Shown: positions 22,734 to 31,582, counted from the first letter of the stretch. The stretch: 32,371 bases of DNA from Streptomyces sp. NWU339 (GCF_003143855.1 NZ_QFRK01000051.1:9859-42229); one strand, 5' to 3'. Translations and numbers: made by a program. The notes: generated from the sequence alone by a model not told the origin.

Positions 22734-24857
22734 ATGCGGTGGTTGGTGGGATGGAGCAGCACCGCCGCGGGTGCCCTGGCGTTCGGCTCCGCCGGCGCCA
22801 CCGGGTCCGACGGCGAGACCGTGCAGCCGGTGGGTTCGCAACCGTTGTGGGGCGATCCCGATCCGCTGTGGGCGGTCGGCGACTGGCGCCCCGACGAGGT
22901 GCGGATGGTGTCCGCCGACCCCGAGACCCGGATCGCCGTCCTCGGCACCTGCGGCGCCACCGACGAGCAGCTGCGCGTCGCCCTGTTCGCCGCGCGCGGC
23001 GGTGCGCTCCGCCATCTGACCGCCTGGCCGGGCAGCTACACCGCCGTCGTGCGGGTGGGCCGCCGGATCACCGTCTGCGGCGACCTCGCGGGTGCCCGGC
23101 CGGTGTTCCACACCCCCTGGGAGGGCGGCACGGCGTTCGCGACCGCCGCGCTCCCGCTCGCCGACCTCGTCGAGGCCAACCTCGACTTCGGTCACCTCGC
23201 CGCGCTCCTCGCCGCCCCCGACGTGCCGGCCGCGCTGTACGACTCCACGCCGTACGACGGCGTGAAGCGCGTTCCGCCGGGGCATGCGCTGATCCTGCGC
23301 GCCGGGGCGCGCGAGATCGCCGGGTACGAGCCCGTCGCCTCGCTCGCCGTCGCCGCGCCTCCCGCCGACCCCGACAGCGCGGTGGACGCCGTCCGGGACG
23401 CGCTGGTCGAGGCGGTACGCACCCGGCTCGCCGCTCCCCGCCATGTACCCGGCGCCGACATCGACCCCGGCCCGGTCCCGGGCATGGGGCCCGCCGAACG
23501 GCGCGCGGCGCGCGGGATGCCGGTGCCCGGGATCGGGGCCGACCTGTCGGGCGGGCCCGCGTCCGGGACGCTGGCACTGCTCGCCGCCGGGCTGCCAGGC
23601 ATGCCGGGGACCGTGCTGGGGCACGGCACGGGCGCGGGGGAACGGCTGCTCGCCGTCACCTTCAACGATCTCGCGGGGGGCTCCGCGGGTGGTCCGGCCG
23701 GTGGTCCACTCGGCGGGCGGGAGGACGAACTGGCGCGGGCCGGGGCGCTGGCCGCCAACCCCCGGCTGCACCACGTGGTGGTGGCGGGCGGCGAGGACAC
23801 CCTGCCGTACGCCGATCTGGACGGGCCGCTGACGGACGAGCCGGGGCCTTCCCTCGTGATCGCGGCCCGGCACCGGGCGCGGCTGGCGGCGGGCAGCGCG
23901 GACCACTTCACCGGGTACGGGGCCCGGCAGGTGCTCGACGCGCATCCCGCCCGGCTCGCCGACCTGCTGATGGACCGCAAACGCCGCCATCTCGTACGGC
24001 CCGTCGCCGCGCTGGCGAAGGCGGACGGGTCCGTGATGGTGCCCGCGCGGGTGTACGCCGCGGCCCGGCGCCTCGCCCGTACGCCCTACCGCACGGGGCT
24101 GGAGGGCCTCGCGGAGCGGCTGCTGCGCCACCAGTCGGACGACGAGGCTCCCGGGGGTGCGGCGGACGCCTCGCTGGCCGCGCTCACCTGGGGAAGACCC
24201 GGGCCGGCGGCGCGCTGGCTGACCGGTGAGGCGCTCGCTGAAGTATCGGTTCGCCTCCAGGCCTCGACGAGCCGGTCCGAGGTGGGGCCGGGGCAGCGGC
24301 CCGGCGACTTCCGCGCGCGTGCGGCACTGGCCCGGTACGCGGCGGACCTGCGGGTGCTGGAGCAGGCCGCCGAGGTCCGCTTCCAGCGGTTGCACACGCC
24401 GTTCCTCGACAACCAGGTCGTCCGCGCGTGCCGGGCGCTGCCCGAGGCACTGCGGGTGCGGCCGGGGGCGCGCGCCGCGATTCTGCGGACCGTGCTGGAA
24501 GGCGCGGGCGTGCGGGAGTTGCCCGCCGGGTGGGGCGCACCGACCCAGGCGACCACGGCGGCCGCGGCGCGGACCGGGCTGCGGGTGGCCACGGACACGC
24601 TGATGGCACTGTTCGACACGCCGCTGCTGGCGGAGGCGGGACTGGTCGAGGCCCGGGTGGTGCGCAAGGCGCTGCGGGCGGCGGCGGAGGGAGAGCCGCT
24701 GCCGCTGGACGGGCTGGCGGACCTGGTCTCGCTGGAGCTGTGGCTGCGGCGGCTGCTGGCCCGGCGGGGCACCTGCTGGACGGGCACACCCGGGCGGCAG
24801 CGCGCGGTCCCCGAGGGCATCGCGCCACACCGGGGGGCGCTGGCCCGCGGAGCTTGA
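22734..24857 (+). CDS. Asparagine-synthetase-like protein with degenerate active site
   Basis: A 707-residue protein. Residues 1-200 resemble the glutamine-amidotransferase half (LRHLTAWPGSYTAVVRVGRRITVCGDLAGARPVFH, YDSTPYDGVKRVPPGHALIL), but no N-terminal cysteine follows the initiator methionine, so glutaminase activity is not expected. The synthetase half starts at about 210. The pyrophosphate loop is ADLSGGPASGTLALLAAG (272-278), where the usual SGGxDS aspartate is alanine. Later parts (RFQRLHTPFLDNQVVRACRALPEALRV) fit the family's end. Lasso-peptide cyclases belong to the same superfamily, but no partner genes are near. The ATG at 22734 has GGAGG six bases upstream. Function is unknown. 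Confidence 0.75.
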   Translation: MRWLVGWSSTAAGALAFGSAGATGSDGETVQPVGSQPLWGDPDPLWAVGDWRPDEVRMVSADPETRIAVLGTCGATDEQLRVALFAARGGALRHLTAWPGSYTAVVRVGRRITVCGDLAGARPVFHTPWEGGTAFATAALPLADLVEANLDFGHLAALLAAPDVPAALYDSTPYDGVKRVPPGHALILRAGAREIAGYEPVASLAVAAPPADPDSAVDAVRDALVEAVRTRLAAPRHVPGADIDPGPVPGMGPAERRAARGMPVPGIGADLSGGPASGTLALLAAGLPGMPGTVLGHGTGAGERLLAVTFNDLAGGSAGGPAGGPLGGREDELARAGALAANPRLHHVVVAGGEDTLPYADLDGPLTDEPGPSLVIAARHRARLAAGSADHFTGYGARQVLDAHPARLADLLMDRKRRHLVRPVAALAKADGSVMVPARVYAAARRLARTPYRTGLEGLAERLLRHQSDDEAPGGAADASLAALTWGRPGPAARWLTGEALAEVSVRLQASTSRSEVGPGQRPGDFRARAALARYAADLRVLEQAAEVRFQRLHTPFLDNQVVRACRALPEALRVRPGARAAILRTVLEGAGVRELPAGWGAPTQATTAAAARTGLRVATDTLMALFDTPLLAEAGLVEARVVRKALRAAAEGEPLPLDGLADLVSLELWLRRLLARRGTCWTGTPGRQRAVPEGIAPHRGALARGA

Positions 24858-25122
24858 GCGGAGGCGCCTGCGGTGCTCGAGCAGGTGTGGGCCGGGTGCC
24901 GATGCGGGCCGGTGGGGCATCCGCCCTCGGCCCGGTGCGGAACCGGGTGACCGTGCGGTGACCGGCGTCGACGCGCCGACCACCGCGGGCGAACGCCCCC
25001 GCTCCGTCACCCTCCCGCCGTGGGCTATCCGAGCCCGCCCTGAACAGACTCACGTACAAGCGAGTCCGTCCGCCGGACAGGCCCGGCCCTGACCCCCGTT
25101 CGGACAGGGGACCTTACGCGTC

Positions 25123-25881
25123 TCACACCGGGCGTGAGCGCAGGCCCTCCAGCAGGATGTCCAGCAGACGCGCCGAGGCCGCCGCCTGCTGCGCCGGGTC
25201 CGGCAGCGAGGGCGCGGCCGTGGCGATCACCAGGAGCACGTCCGACACCGACACGTCCGGCCGCAGTGCGCCCGCCTCGCGGGCCCGCTCCACCAGCCGG
25301 CCGACGACGTCGAGGAGCTGTGCCGCGCCGGCGTCGTCCTCCGCACCGCCGGCCGACGGTTCCCCGGGCACCAGCCGCAGCTCACCCGTCGCGGGCTGCG
25401 CCCGCTGCTGAGGCACCCGCGCGTGGTCCGCCGCGCCGTGCTCGTCCGCCACACCCACCCGCAGCACCTGCGGCGGCAGCAGCCGCCCGGCGCCCGAGTC
25501 GACCGACGTGCGCAGGAAGCGGGACAGCGCCGACCACGGCCCGTCCTCCTGACCGAGCGCCGCACGCGCCTGGTCGGTCAGCCGGGAGATCTCCTCCTCG
25601 GCTATCCGCCGCACCAGGACGTCCTTGCTCGGGAAGCGCCGGTACACCGTGCCCACACCGACCCGTGCCCGGCGTGCCACGTCCTCCATCGGCGCGCCGT
25701 AGCCCAGCTCGCCGAAGACCTCGCGGGCCGCACGCAGCACGTGCTCCAGATTGCGCTGGGCGTCCACACGCAGCGGTGCCGTGCGCGGCCCGCCCGCTCG
25801 TCCGCGGCCCGACGGCGCGCTCAGCGCGGCGCCGGGCGCGACAGCGGACGCGGAAGACCAATGAGAATCCTGAACATGCAT
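25123..25881 (-). CDS. atrA: TetR-family regulator, AtrA-like
   Basis: A 252-residue TetR regulator. The DNA-binding domain (about residues 45-95) reads NLEHVLRAAREVFGELGY, PMEDVARRARVGVGTVYRRFPSKDVL. The rest is helical with a disordered Ala/Ser-rich N-terminus and a Gly/Ala-rich internal stretch. The position beside an NDH-2 gene and upstream of a SpoIIE-type phosphatase matches the S. coelicolor SCO4118 neighbourhood, where AtrA is a known activator of actinorhodin regulation (from memory). The ATG at 25881 has GGGGGAAAG seven bases upstream. It is divergent from the NADH dehydrogenase over 377 bases. The identification rests on neighbourhood and domain; alignment would confirm it. Confidence 0.8.
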   Translation of the reverse strand: MHVQDSHWSSASAVAPGAALSAPSGRGRAGGPRTAPLRVDAQRNLEHVLRAAREVFGELGYGAPMEDVARRARVGVGTVYRRFPSKDVLVRRIAEEEISRLTDQARAALGQEDGPWSALSRFLRTSVDSGAGRLLPPQVLRVGVADEHGAADHARVPQQRAQPATGELRLVPGEPSAGGAEDDAGAAQLLDVVGRLVERAREAGALRPDVSVSDVLLVIATAAPSLPDPAQQAAASARLLDILLEGLRSRPV

Positions 25882-26258
25882 ACGCTTTCCCCCGGTAATG
25901 ATGACGTCTCCCCCCGGAGACTCCCCGCCATAGATGGCTGGGGTTCGAGGAACATGCCCGGTGGCCGGATCCGCCCGTCGCGGACCCGAAGAGCGCATCC
26001 CCCTACACCCCGTCGACGTACGAACATAGTTGAGTGAGGGTCAATTCAGAAGGGGCAGGTTCCGCACGGAGCGCCCCCCGATCGGAGCACGGAGCCCATT
26101 GATCCCGAATGCGCCCCCGGGACGGCACCGGAAAATCACCGCTGACCTGCGCACACGCCGTTCGGTCGGCCCATCCGGCTCCTCCGGCCCGCCCATGGCC
26201 TCCGGTCACACAATTCGTCGGGGCTGTGGACAAACGCGAGCGACGGGTGCGTCATGGG
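25882..26258. other. Divergent promoter region, atrA-like gene and NDH-2
   Basis: 377 bases without a gene. On the minus strand TTGACC (26041-26046) followed after 18 bases by TACGTC is a weak promoter candidate for the regulator. A palindromic CGTCGACG and the AT-rich patch CGAACATAGTTGAG lie near 26010-26037. An AtrA operator could not be fixed by eye. Confidence 0.4.
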
Positions 26259-27641
26259 ATGGTGAAGGAACGTGCGCGCATTCTTGTTGTCGGCGGTGGA
26301 TACGTCGGGATGTACACGGCCCTGCGCCTGCAGCGGAAGCTGAAACGGGAACTCGCCCGGGGCGCCGTCGAGATCACCGTGGTCACACCGGACCCGTACA
26401 TGACGTACCAGCCCTTTCTCCCGGAAGCGGCCGCCGGTGCCATTTCTCCTCAGCATGTCGTCGTACCGCTGCGTCGTGTCCTCGACCGGTGCCACATCGT
26501 CATCGGCGAGGTCACCGCCCTCGACCACGCCGCCCGCACCGCCACCGTCGCCACGCTCGCCAGCGAGGAGGAGGGCAGCGGCGGCGGCCGGCCGATGGCG
26601 TACGACGAACTCGTCCTCGCGCCCGGCTCCGTCTCACGCACCCTGCCGATCCCCGGTCTCGCCGACCACGCCATCGGCTTCAAGACCCTCGAGGAGGCCG
26701 TCGGGCTGCGCAACCACGTCCTCGAGCAGATGGACATCGCCTCCTCCACCCGCGACCCCGACGTCCGCGACGCGGCCCTCACCTTCGTCTTCGTCGGCGG
26801 CGGCTACGCGGGCGTCGAGGCACTCGGCGAGCTGGAGGACATGGCCCGCTACGCCACGCGGTACTACCACAACCTCCGCCCCGAGGACATGAAGTGGATC
26901 CTCGTCGAGGCCTCGAACCGCATCCTGCCCGAGGTCGGCGAGGCGATGGGCCGGTACACGGTCAGCGAACTGCGCCGCCGCAACATCGACGTACGACTCG
27001 AGACCCGCCTCGAGTCCTGCGCCGACCGCGTCGCCGTGCTCAGCGACGGCGCCCGGTTCCCCACCCGCACCGTCGTGTGGACCGCCGGGGTCAAACCGCA
27101 TCCCGTTCTCGCCGCCACCGACCTGGCGCGCGACGAGCGCGGGCGGCTGAAGTGCACCGCCGAACTCGCCGTGGAGGGCGCCACGCACGCGTGGGCCGCG
27201 GGCGACGCCGCCGCCGTCCCCGACATCACCTCGAAGCAGCCCGGCCGGGAGTGCGCCCCCAACGCGCAGCACGCACTCCGCCAGGCCAAACTCCTCGCCG
27301 ACAACGTCGCGCACTCCCTGCGCGGCGAACCCCTGGAGAAATACGCCCACTCCTACGCCGGGTCGGTCGCCTCCCTGGGACTGCACAAGGGCGTCGCCCA
27401 CGTCTACGGGCGCAAACTCAAGGGCTACCCGGCCTGGTTCATGCACCGCACCTACCACCTGAGCCGCGTCCCCACCTTCAACCGCAAGGCGCGCGTGGCC
27501 GCCGAATGGACCCTCGCCGGGCTCTTCAAACGGGAGATCGTCTCCCTGGGTTCACTCGAACACCCGCGGGCCGAGTTCGAACTGGCGGCCGGTGGAAAGC
27601 CTTCTCAGGGCCCCCCGCACAACCCGAAGGGGTCGTCCTGA
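26259..27641 (+). CDS. Type II NADH dehydrogenase
   Basis: A 460-residue single-subunit NADH:quinone oxidoreductase that feeds electrons into the membrane without pumping protons. The FAD site is ARILVVGGGYVGMYTALRL, the quinone/active loop YMTYQPFLPEAAAGAISPQHVVVPLR, the NADH site TFVFVGGGYAGVEALGEL, and the second FAD contact AWAAGDAAAVPD. The end carries AWFMHRTYHLSRVPTFNRK and a charged tail. The ATG at 26259 is plausible but has no clear ribosome site; GTG codons at 26226 and 26247 are alternatives. It is divergent from the AtrA-like gene. NDH-2 normally has a C-terminal membrane-anchoring helix, and the VPTFNRK..VAAEWTLAGLF stretch may play that part. Confidence 0.9.
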   Translation: MVKERARILVVGGGYVGMYTALRLQRKLKRELARGAVEITVVTPDPYMTYQPFLPEAAAGAISPQHVVVPLRRVLDRCHIVIGEVTALDHAARTATVATLASEEEGSGGGRPMAYDELVLAPGSVSRTLPIPGLADHAIGFKTLEEAVGLRNHVLEQMDIASSTRDPDVRDAALTFVFVGGGYAGVEALGELEDMARYATRYYHNLRPEDMKWILVEASNRILPEVGEAMGRYTVSELRRRNIDVRLETRLESCADRVAVLSDGARFPTRTVVWTAGVKPHPVLAATDLARDERGRLKCTAELAVEGATHAWAAGDAAAVPDITSKQPGRECAPNAQHALRQAKLLADNVAHSLRGEPLEKYAHSYAGSVASLGLHKGVAHVYGRKLKGYPAWFMHRTYHLSRVPTFNRKARVAAEWTLAGLFKREIVSLGSLEHPRAEFELAAGGKPSQGPPHNPKGSS

Positions 27642-27659
27642 CCGGACCCAGGAACTCCA

Positions 27660-27698
27660 CCGACCGGCCCGACGTCTGACGGATGTCGGCCCGGTCGG
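27660..27698. terminator. Hairpin after NDH-2
   Basis: CCGACCGGCCCGAC (27660-27673) and GTCGGCCCGGTCGG (27685-27698) pair over 13 of 14 positions with one C-C mismatch. It begins 18 bases after the NDH-2 stop and should end that transcript. Confidence 0.65.
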
Positions 27699-27719
27699 CA
27701 GCCTGCCAGACTGGTCCAC

Positions 27720-27751
27720 CACCGGGGGCGGGCGGCCGTCCGCCCCCGGTG
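27720..27751. terminator. Second hairpin before the phosphatase gene
   Basis: CACCGGGGGCGG (27720-27731) and CCGCCCCCGGTG (27740-27751) form a perfect 12-bp stem with an 8-base loop. Together with the hairpin at 27660 it makes a double stop between NDH-2 and the phosphatase, so the latter has its own promoter downstream or relies on read-through. Confidence 0.6.
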
Positions 27752-27814
27752 CGGCCCCGAGGCCCCGGCCGGTCCCGGTTTCCGGCCGCCGACAACTACA
27801 CGAGGCAAGGATTC

Positions 27815-29506
27815 GTGAACTTCACGCGCTGGAGCGCCCGGCTCCCCGGAACGCAGCGCCGCGCCGCAGCGCGCAGCGAGCACACGGTCTCCCCGAACCG
27901 GCGGGGAGAGGGCTCCGTGCCCGCCGCCCGCGCCGAACAACCCGCCGACCGACCACCGCCCGTGCCCGCCGTCGACGACCTCAGGGTGCGCGAGGTCCTC
28001 GACCACGTCCCCTCCCTCGTCGCCCTGGTGCACGGTCCCGACCACCGCATCGCCTACCTCAACGACGCCTACACGGCCGCCTTCGGCCCCCGCCCGGTCG
28101 GCGCCCCCGCGCGAACAGCGCTCCCGGAACTCGACGAACTCGGCCTGCTCACCCTCCTCGACCAGGTCCTGCGCAGCGGCAAGCCCCGCACGGTCAAGTC
28201 CCGCAAGGCCCCCGACGGCCGCTCCTACACCTTCACCTGCACCCCGGTCACCGACGGCCACGCCGACGGGGCCGGGGGCGGCGGACGCGGCCGTGGCGGC
28301 CGCGGGCGCGGTGTGCTGGTCTTCGCCACCGACGTCACCGACCACGCCGAGGCCGCGGAACGGCTGCGCGCGAGCGAACGCCGCCAGCGCGAGACCGCCG
28401 TCACCCTCCAGCGCTCCCTCCTCCCGCAGGAACTCGAAGAGCCCGACGACCTGCGGGTCGCCGCCACCTACCACCCCGGCGGCACCGAGGCCGCGGTCGG
28501 CGGCGACTGGTACGACGTGATCACCCTCGGCGGCGGGCGCACCGCCCTGGTCATCGGCGACGTCATGGGCCGGGGCGTCCGCGCGGCGGCCGTCATGGGC
28601 CAGCTCCGCACGGCGGTGCGTGCCTACGCCCGCCTCGACCTCCCCCCGCACGAGGTCCTCCAACTGCTCGACGGCCTCGCCATGGAGATCGACGCCAACC
28701 AGATCGCCACGTGCGCGTACGCCATCCACGACCCCAACGAGGGCACCCTCGTCTACGCCTCCGCCGGCCACCTGCCCATCCTGGTCCGCGACGAGCAGGG
28801 CACCGTCCAGCGCGCCGACGAACCGACCGGGCCCCCGCTCGGCACCGGCGGCTGGATGCACTCCTCCGGCTCGATCCCGCTGGGCCCCGGCTCCACCGCC
28901 GTCCTCTACACGGACGGCCTGGTCGAGCGCCGTGACGAGGACCTCGACGAGGGCATCGCGGCCCTGGAGCGCGCCCTGGCCGGCGCGACCGGCACCCCCC
29001 AGGTGGTCTGCGACCGCCTGGTCCGCTCGGCGGGTGTGACCCCGGACCACGACGACGACGTCGCCGTGCTGGTGCTCCAGCACCCCGCCCGCAAGGGCCC
29101 GGAGAGCGAGCTCTTCCGCAACGCGGCCCTGGAGCTGCTGGGCGGCGTCGAAGCGGCCCCACGCGCGCGTGCCTTCGCCTCCGGTGTGCTGACCAGCTGG
29201 CGGTTCCCCGCCGACCTGCACGACCTGGGCGTCCTGGCCGCCAGCGAGCTCGTCGCCAACTCCCTCCAGCACGGCACACCGCCCATGCGACTGCGCCTGC
29301 GCCGCACCGACCGCCGACTGATCGTCGAGGTCACCGACGGCGACGACCACCTCCCGAGGCGCCGCCGCGCGGAACCCGCCGACGAGTCCGGCCGGGGGAT
29401 CGCGATCGTCGCGACGATCGCCTCCAACTGGGGAAGCAGGCGCACCCCGGGCGGCGGCAAGGCCGTCTGGTGCGAGTTCGCCCTGCCGAAGCCGACGGGT
29501 TCGTAG
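27815..29506 (+). CDS. PAS-SpoIIE phosphatase with C-terminal anti-sigma-like ATPase
   Basis: A 563-residue cytosolic regulator with three parts. A PAS-like sensor (about 50-190: VREVLDHVPSLVALVHGPDHRIAYLN, and a Gly/Arg-rich loop GGGGRGRGGRGRG) comes first. A PP2C/SpoIIE phosphatase follows (about 200-420) with metal motifs GGDWYDV, VIGDVMGRGVRAAAVM, ASAGHLPIL, LYTDGLVERR, and HDDDVAVLVL. The C-terminal HATPase_c of the RsbW type carries the N-box ASELVANSLQHG and GRGIAIVATIASNWG. Such proteins act in partner switching with anti-sigma antagonists. No STAS antagonist gene is in the window. The GTG at 27815 has GAGG at nine bases; an ATG at 27683 would read through the hairpin at 27720. Confidence 0.9.
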   Translation: MNFTRWSARLPGTQRRAAARSEHTVSPNRRGEGSVPAARAEQPADRPPPVPAVDDLRVREVLDHVPSLVALVHGPDHRIAYLNDAYTAAFGPRPVGAPARTALPELDELGLLTLLDQVLRSGKPRTVKSRKAPDGRSYTFTCTPVTDGHADGAGGGGRGRGGRGRGVLVFATDVTDHAEAAERLRASERRQRETAVTLQRSLLPQELEEPDDLRVAATYHPGGTEAAVGGDWYDVITLGGGRTALVIGDVMGRGVRAAAVMGQLRTAVRAYARLDLPPHEVLQLLDGLAMEIDANQIATCAYAIHDPNEGTLVYASAGHLPILVRDEQGTVQRADEPTGPPLGTGGWMHSSGSIPLGPGSTAVLYTDGLVERRDEDLDEGIAALERALAGATGTPQVVCDRLVRSAGVTPDHDDDVAVLVLQHPARKGPESELFRNAALELLGGVEAAPRARAFASGVLTSWRFPADLHDLGVLAASELVANSLQHGTPPMRLRLRRTDRRLIVEVTDGDDHLPRRRRAEPADESGRGIAIVATIASNWGSRRTPGGGKAVWCEFALPKPTGS

Positions 29507-29545
29507 GGCGGGCCCGTAGCGAAGCCCTCCGACGGGGCGGGTACG

Positions 29546-30835
29546 TCAGGCGGGTGCCGGAGCCTGCTCCGCCGCGGCGCTGCCGCCCTGCGTCACCACC
29601 AGGCTCCGCGCCGCCGACGGCTGGTTCTGCACGTCCGTGAGCTGCCGGCCCAGCCGCAGCGCGAGCACGGTGATCCCCAGCGAGACCAGCACGAAGACCA
29701 CGATGTACGGCGCGTGCAACGAGGCACCCATCGGCCCGCCCACCGCCGGACCGATGGCCAGCGCGAGCTGCTTCACCAGGGCGAAAGCCGCGTTGTACTG
29801 CCCCGCGAGACCGGTCGGCGCGAGATCCGCCACCAGCGGGGCGAGCGTCGGCGACAGCAACGACTCACCCAGCCCGAACAGCGCGTACGTCGAGATGAAG
29901 GCGGCGGTGGCCATCGCCTGGCTGCCGTTGCCGAGGCCCGCGTACCCGGCCACGGCCCACGCCACGGCCCAGAGCAGCCCCACCGACGCGATCACGCGGG
30001 TGCGCCTGCGGCGCTCCACGAACCGCAGCACCAGGAACTGCGCGATCACGATGACCAGCGTGTTCGCCGCCAGCGCCGTCCCCAGGGTGGACGGCGAGAT
30101 GCCGGCCGCCTCGACCCCGTACGCGCTCAGTCCCGACTCGAACTGCCCGTAACAGGCGAAGAACACCACAAAGCCCAGGACGCACAGCTGCACCATGGCC
30201 CGGTTGCCCATCAGCTGCTTCCAGTTGCCCTTCGCCGATGCCGCCGGAGCGCCCGCGACCCGCGGCGAGTGCGGCATCCGCACCGTGGCCATCACCCCGA
30301 CCAGCAGCAGGAACATCGCCGCCTCGATCGAGAACAGCAGGGTGAAGGAGCCGGGTTTCGTGGTGTCGACGAGGTGTCCGCCGATGAGACCGCCGATCCC
30401 GAGCCCCAGATTCTGCAGGAAGAACTGCATGGCGAACGCCCGCGACCGGGTCTCCGCGGTGGAGCAGTCCACGATCATCGTCGCCAGCGCAGGCTGCATC
30501 ACGGCCTGCCCGGCCCCGAGCGCCGCCGCCGACAGCAGCACGCTCGGCGCACCGTTCGACAGACCCAGGCTCAGCGCGCCGACGGCGGCCGTGAACAGGG
30601 CGACGAGCAGCACCGGCAGCGGGCCCCGCCGGACGATGGCCCGCCCGGCGAACGGCAGCACGATCAGTGCGGCCACGGCGAAGACGGCGAGCACCAGCCC
30701 CGCCGTCATGGGCCCGAGCCCCCGCACCTGCGCCACATAGACGTACAGGTAGGGGACGGTGAAACCGAGCCCGAACGCACTGAGTGCGTTGCCCACGTGG
30801 ATCCGGCGCATCGCAGCGCCCATCGCCCTGGTCAC
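29546..30835 (-). CDS. MFS exporter
   Basis: A 429-residue major facilitator transporter with twelve predicted helices. The loop after helix 2 (AVFAVAALIVLPFAGRAIVRRGPLPVLL) has the MFS motif A pattern. Helix 5 carries GIGGLIGGHLVD. The central loop RMPHSPRVAGAPAASAKGNWKQLMG separates the halves, and the C-terminus is a short Ser/Ala-rich tail. The GTG at 30835 is preferred because GAGAGG lies five bases before it; a start at 30853 is possible. It is divergent from a MarR regulator with 124 bases between, so the pair is likely a regulator-controlled efflux system. The substrate is not indicated. Confidence 0.88.
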   Translation of the reverse strand: MTRAMGAAMRRIHVGNALSAFGLGFTVPYLYVYVAQVRGLGPMTAGLVLAVFAVAALIVLPFAGRAIVRRGPLPVLLVALFTAAVGALSLGLSNGAPSVLLSAAALGAGQAVMQPALATMIVDCSTAETRSRAFAMQFFLQNLGLGIGGLIGGHLVDTTKPGSFTLLFSIEAAMFLLLVGVMATVRMPHSPRVAGAPAASAKGNWKQLMGNRAMVQLCVLGFVVFFACYGQFESGLSAYGVEAAGISPSTLGTALAANTLVIVIAQFLVLRFVERRRRTRVIASVGLLWAVAWAVAGYAGLGNGSQAMATAAFISTYALFGLGESLLSPTLAPLVADLAPTGLAGQYNAAFALVKQLALAIGPAVGGPMGASLHAPYIVVFVLVSLGITVLALRLGRQLTDVQNQPSAARSLVVTQGGSAAAEQAPAPA

Positions 30836-30867
30836 GTTCACCTCTCTCATCAAGTTAGGCGTGAAGA

Positions 30868-30881
30868 CTTAGAAGCTAAAG
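30868..30881. promoter_or_regulatory. Candidate MarR operator
   Basis: CTTAG AAG CTAAAG is a near-palindrome with five-base arms, in an AT-rich patch that stands out against the GC-rich context. It lies between the divergent MFS and MarR genes, 33 bases upstream of the MFS start. A MarR dimer site here would control both genes. Confidence 0.35.
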
Positions 30882-30959
30882 TTCGAAGGTAAAGAGTACA
30901 CATCGAACGGCTTCAGCACGAAGGGCTTCAGGATGAAGGTGACGTGTCATACTGCGGCC

Positions 30960-31517
30960 ATGGGCGACACTCCCGGCCCCGGTGGGCTGACAGAGCCGAC
31001 ACTCGAAGAGCAGCTCGCCGCGTACCAGCGCGAGTTCCAGGGCCTCGACCCCCAGGTCGAGAAGATCGTCTCGGCACTGTCCCGCCTCAACCGCCGTATG
31101 AACGTGGCCTACGGCCGCCAGACCGCCGAGCTCGGCATCACCAACGCCGACTGGGAGGTCCTCAAGGCCCTCGTCCTCTCCGGTGCCCCCTACCGCATGG
31201 GGCCCAGCGACCTCGCCAAGCGGCTGGGCCTGACGCCGGCCGCCATGACCCACCGGATCGACCGCATGGTCGCCGAAGGACTCGTCAGCCGGGACCGGGA
31301 CGAGACGAACCGGGTACGGGTCATCGTCGAGATCACGGACGCCGGCCGCGAGAAGTGGATGGAGGTGATGCGCATGGCGACGGTCTTCGAGGGGGACCTC
31401 CTCCAGGACCTCTCCGCGGACGAGCGGACCGCCCTGGGGGAGATGCTCACCCGCCTCCTGCGCAGGGTGGAGGACGCCCAGCCCGACGCCGGCGGACGCC
31501 TCACGGACCTGGACTGA
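30960..31517 (+). CDS. MarR-family regulator
   Basis: A 185-residue winged-helix regulator. Helices NADWEVLKALVLSG, MGPSDLAKRLGLTPAAMTHRIDRMVAEGLV and the wing RDRDETNRVRVIVEITDAG form the DNA-binding part (about 65-130). The flanking helices (QVEKIVSALSRLNRRMNVAY, and LLQDLSADERTALGEMLTRLLRRVE) make the dimer. It is 30 to 40 residues longer than typical MarR, mainly at the N-terminus. The ATG at 30960 has no ribosome site, and a -10-like CATACT ends 7 bases before it, so the mRNA may be leaderless. The divergent MFS gene is its probable target. Confidence 0.88.
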   Translation: MGDTPGPGGLTEPTLEEQLAAYQREFQGLDPQVEKIVSALSRLNRRMNVAYGRQTAELGITNADWEVLKALVLSGAPYRMGPSDLAKRLGLTPAAMTHRIDRMVAEGLVSRDRDETNRVRVIVEITDAGREKWMEVMRMATVFEGDLLQDLSADERTALGEMLTRLLRRVEDAQPDAGGRLTDLD

Positions 31518-31582
31518 CGGCCTCGAGCCGACGGGTCGGCCGGGCAGCTCCGGCCGACTGAAAAGATCTTGACAGGGCTCGC

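Noticed and set aside
22018..24857. Lasso-peptide biosynthesis cluster
   Set aside because: The asparagine-synthetase-like protein lacks the PP-loop aspartate, and neither a PqqD-like B1 nor a transglutaminase-like B2 gene nor a credible precursor is next to it.
22491..25010. Frame of 839 residues opposite the asparagine-synthetase-like gene
   Set aside because: Very Arg/Gly-rich shadow with no recognisable domain.
27605..29350. Frame of 581 residues opposite the SpoIIE phosphatase
   Set aside because: Val/Gly/Asp-rich antisense shadow; the plus strand carries all phosphatase motifs.
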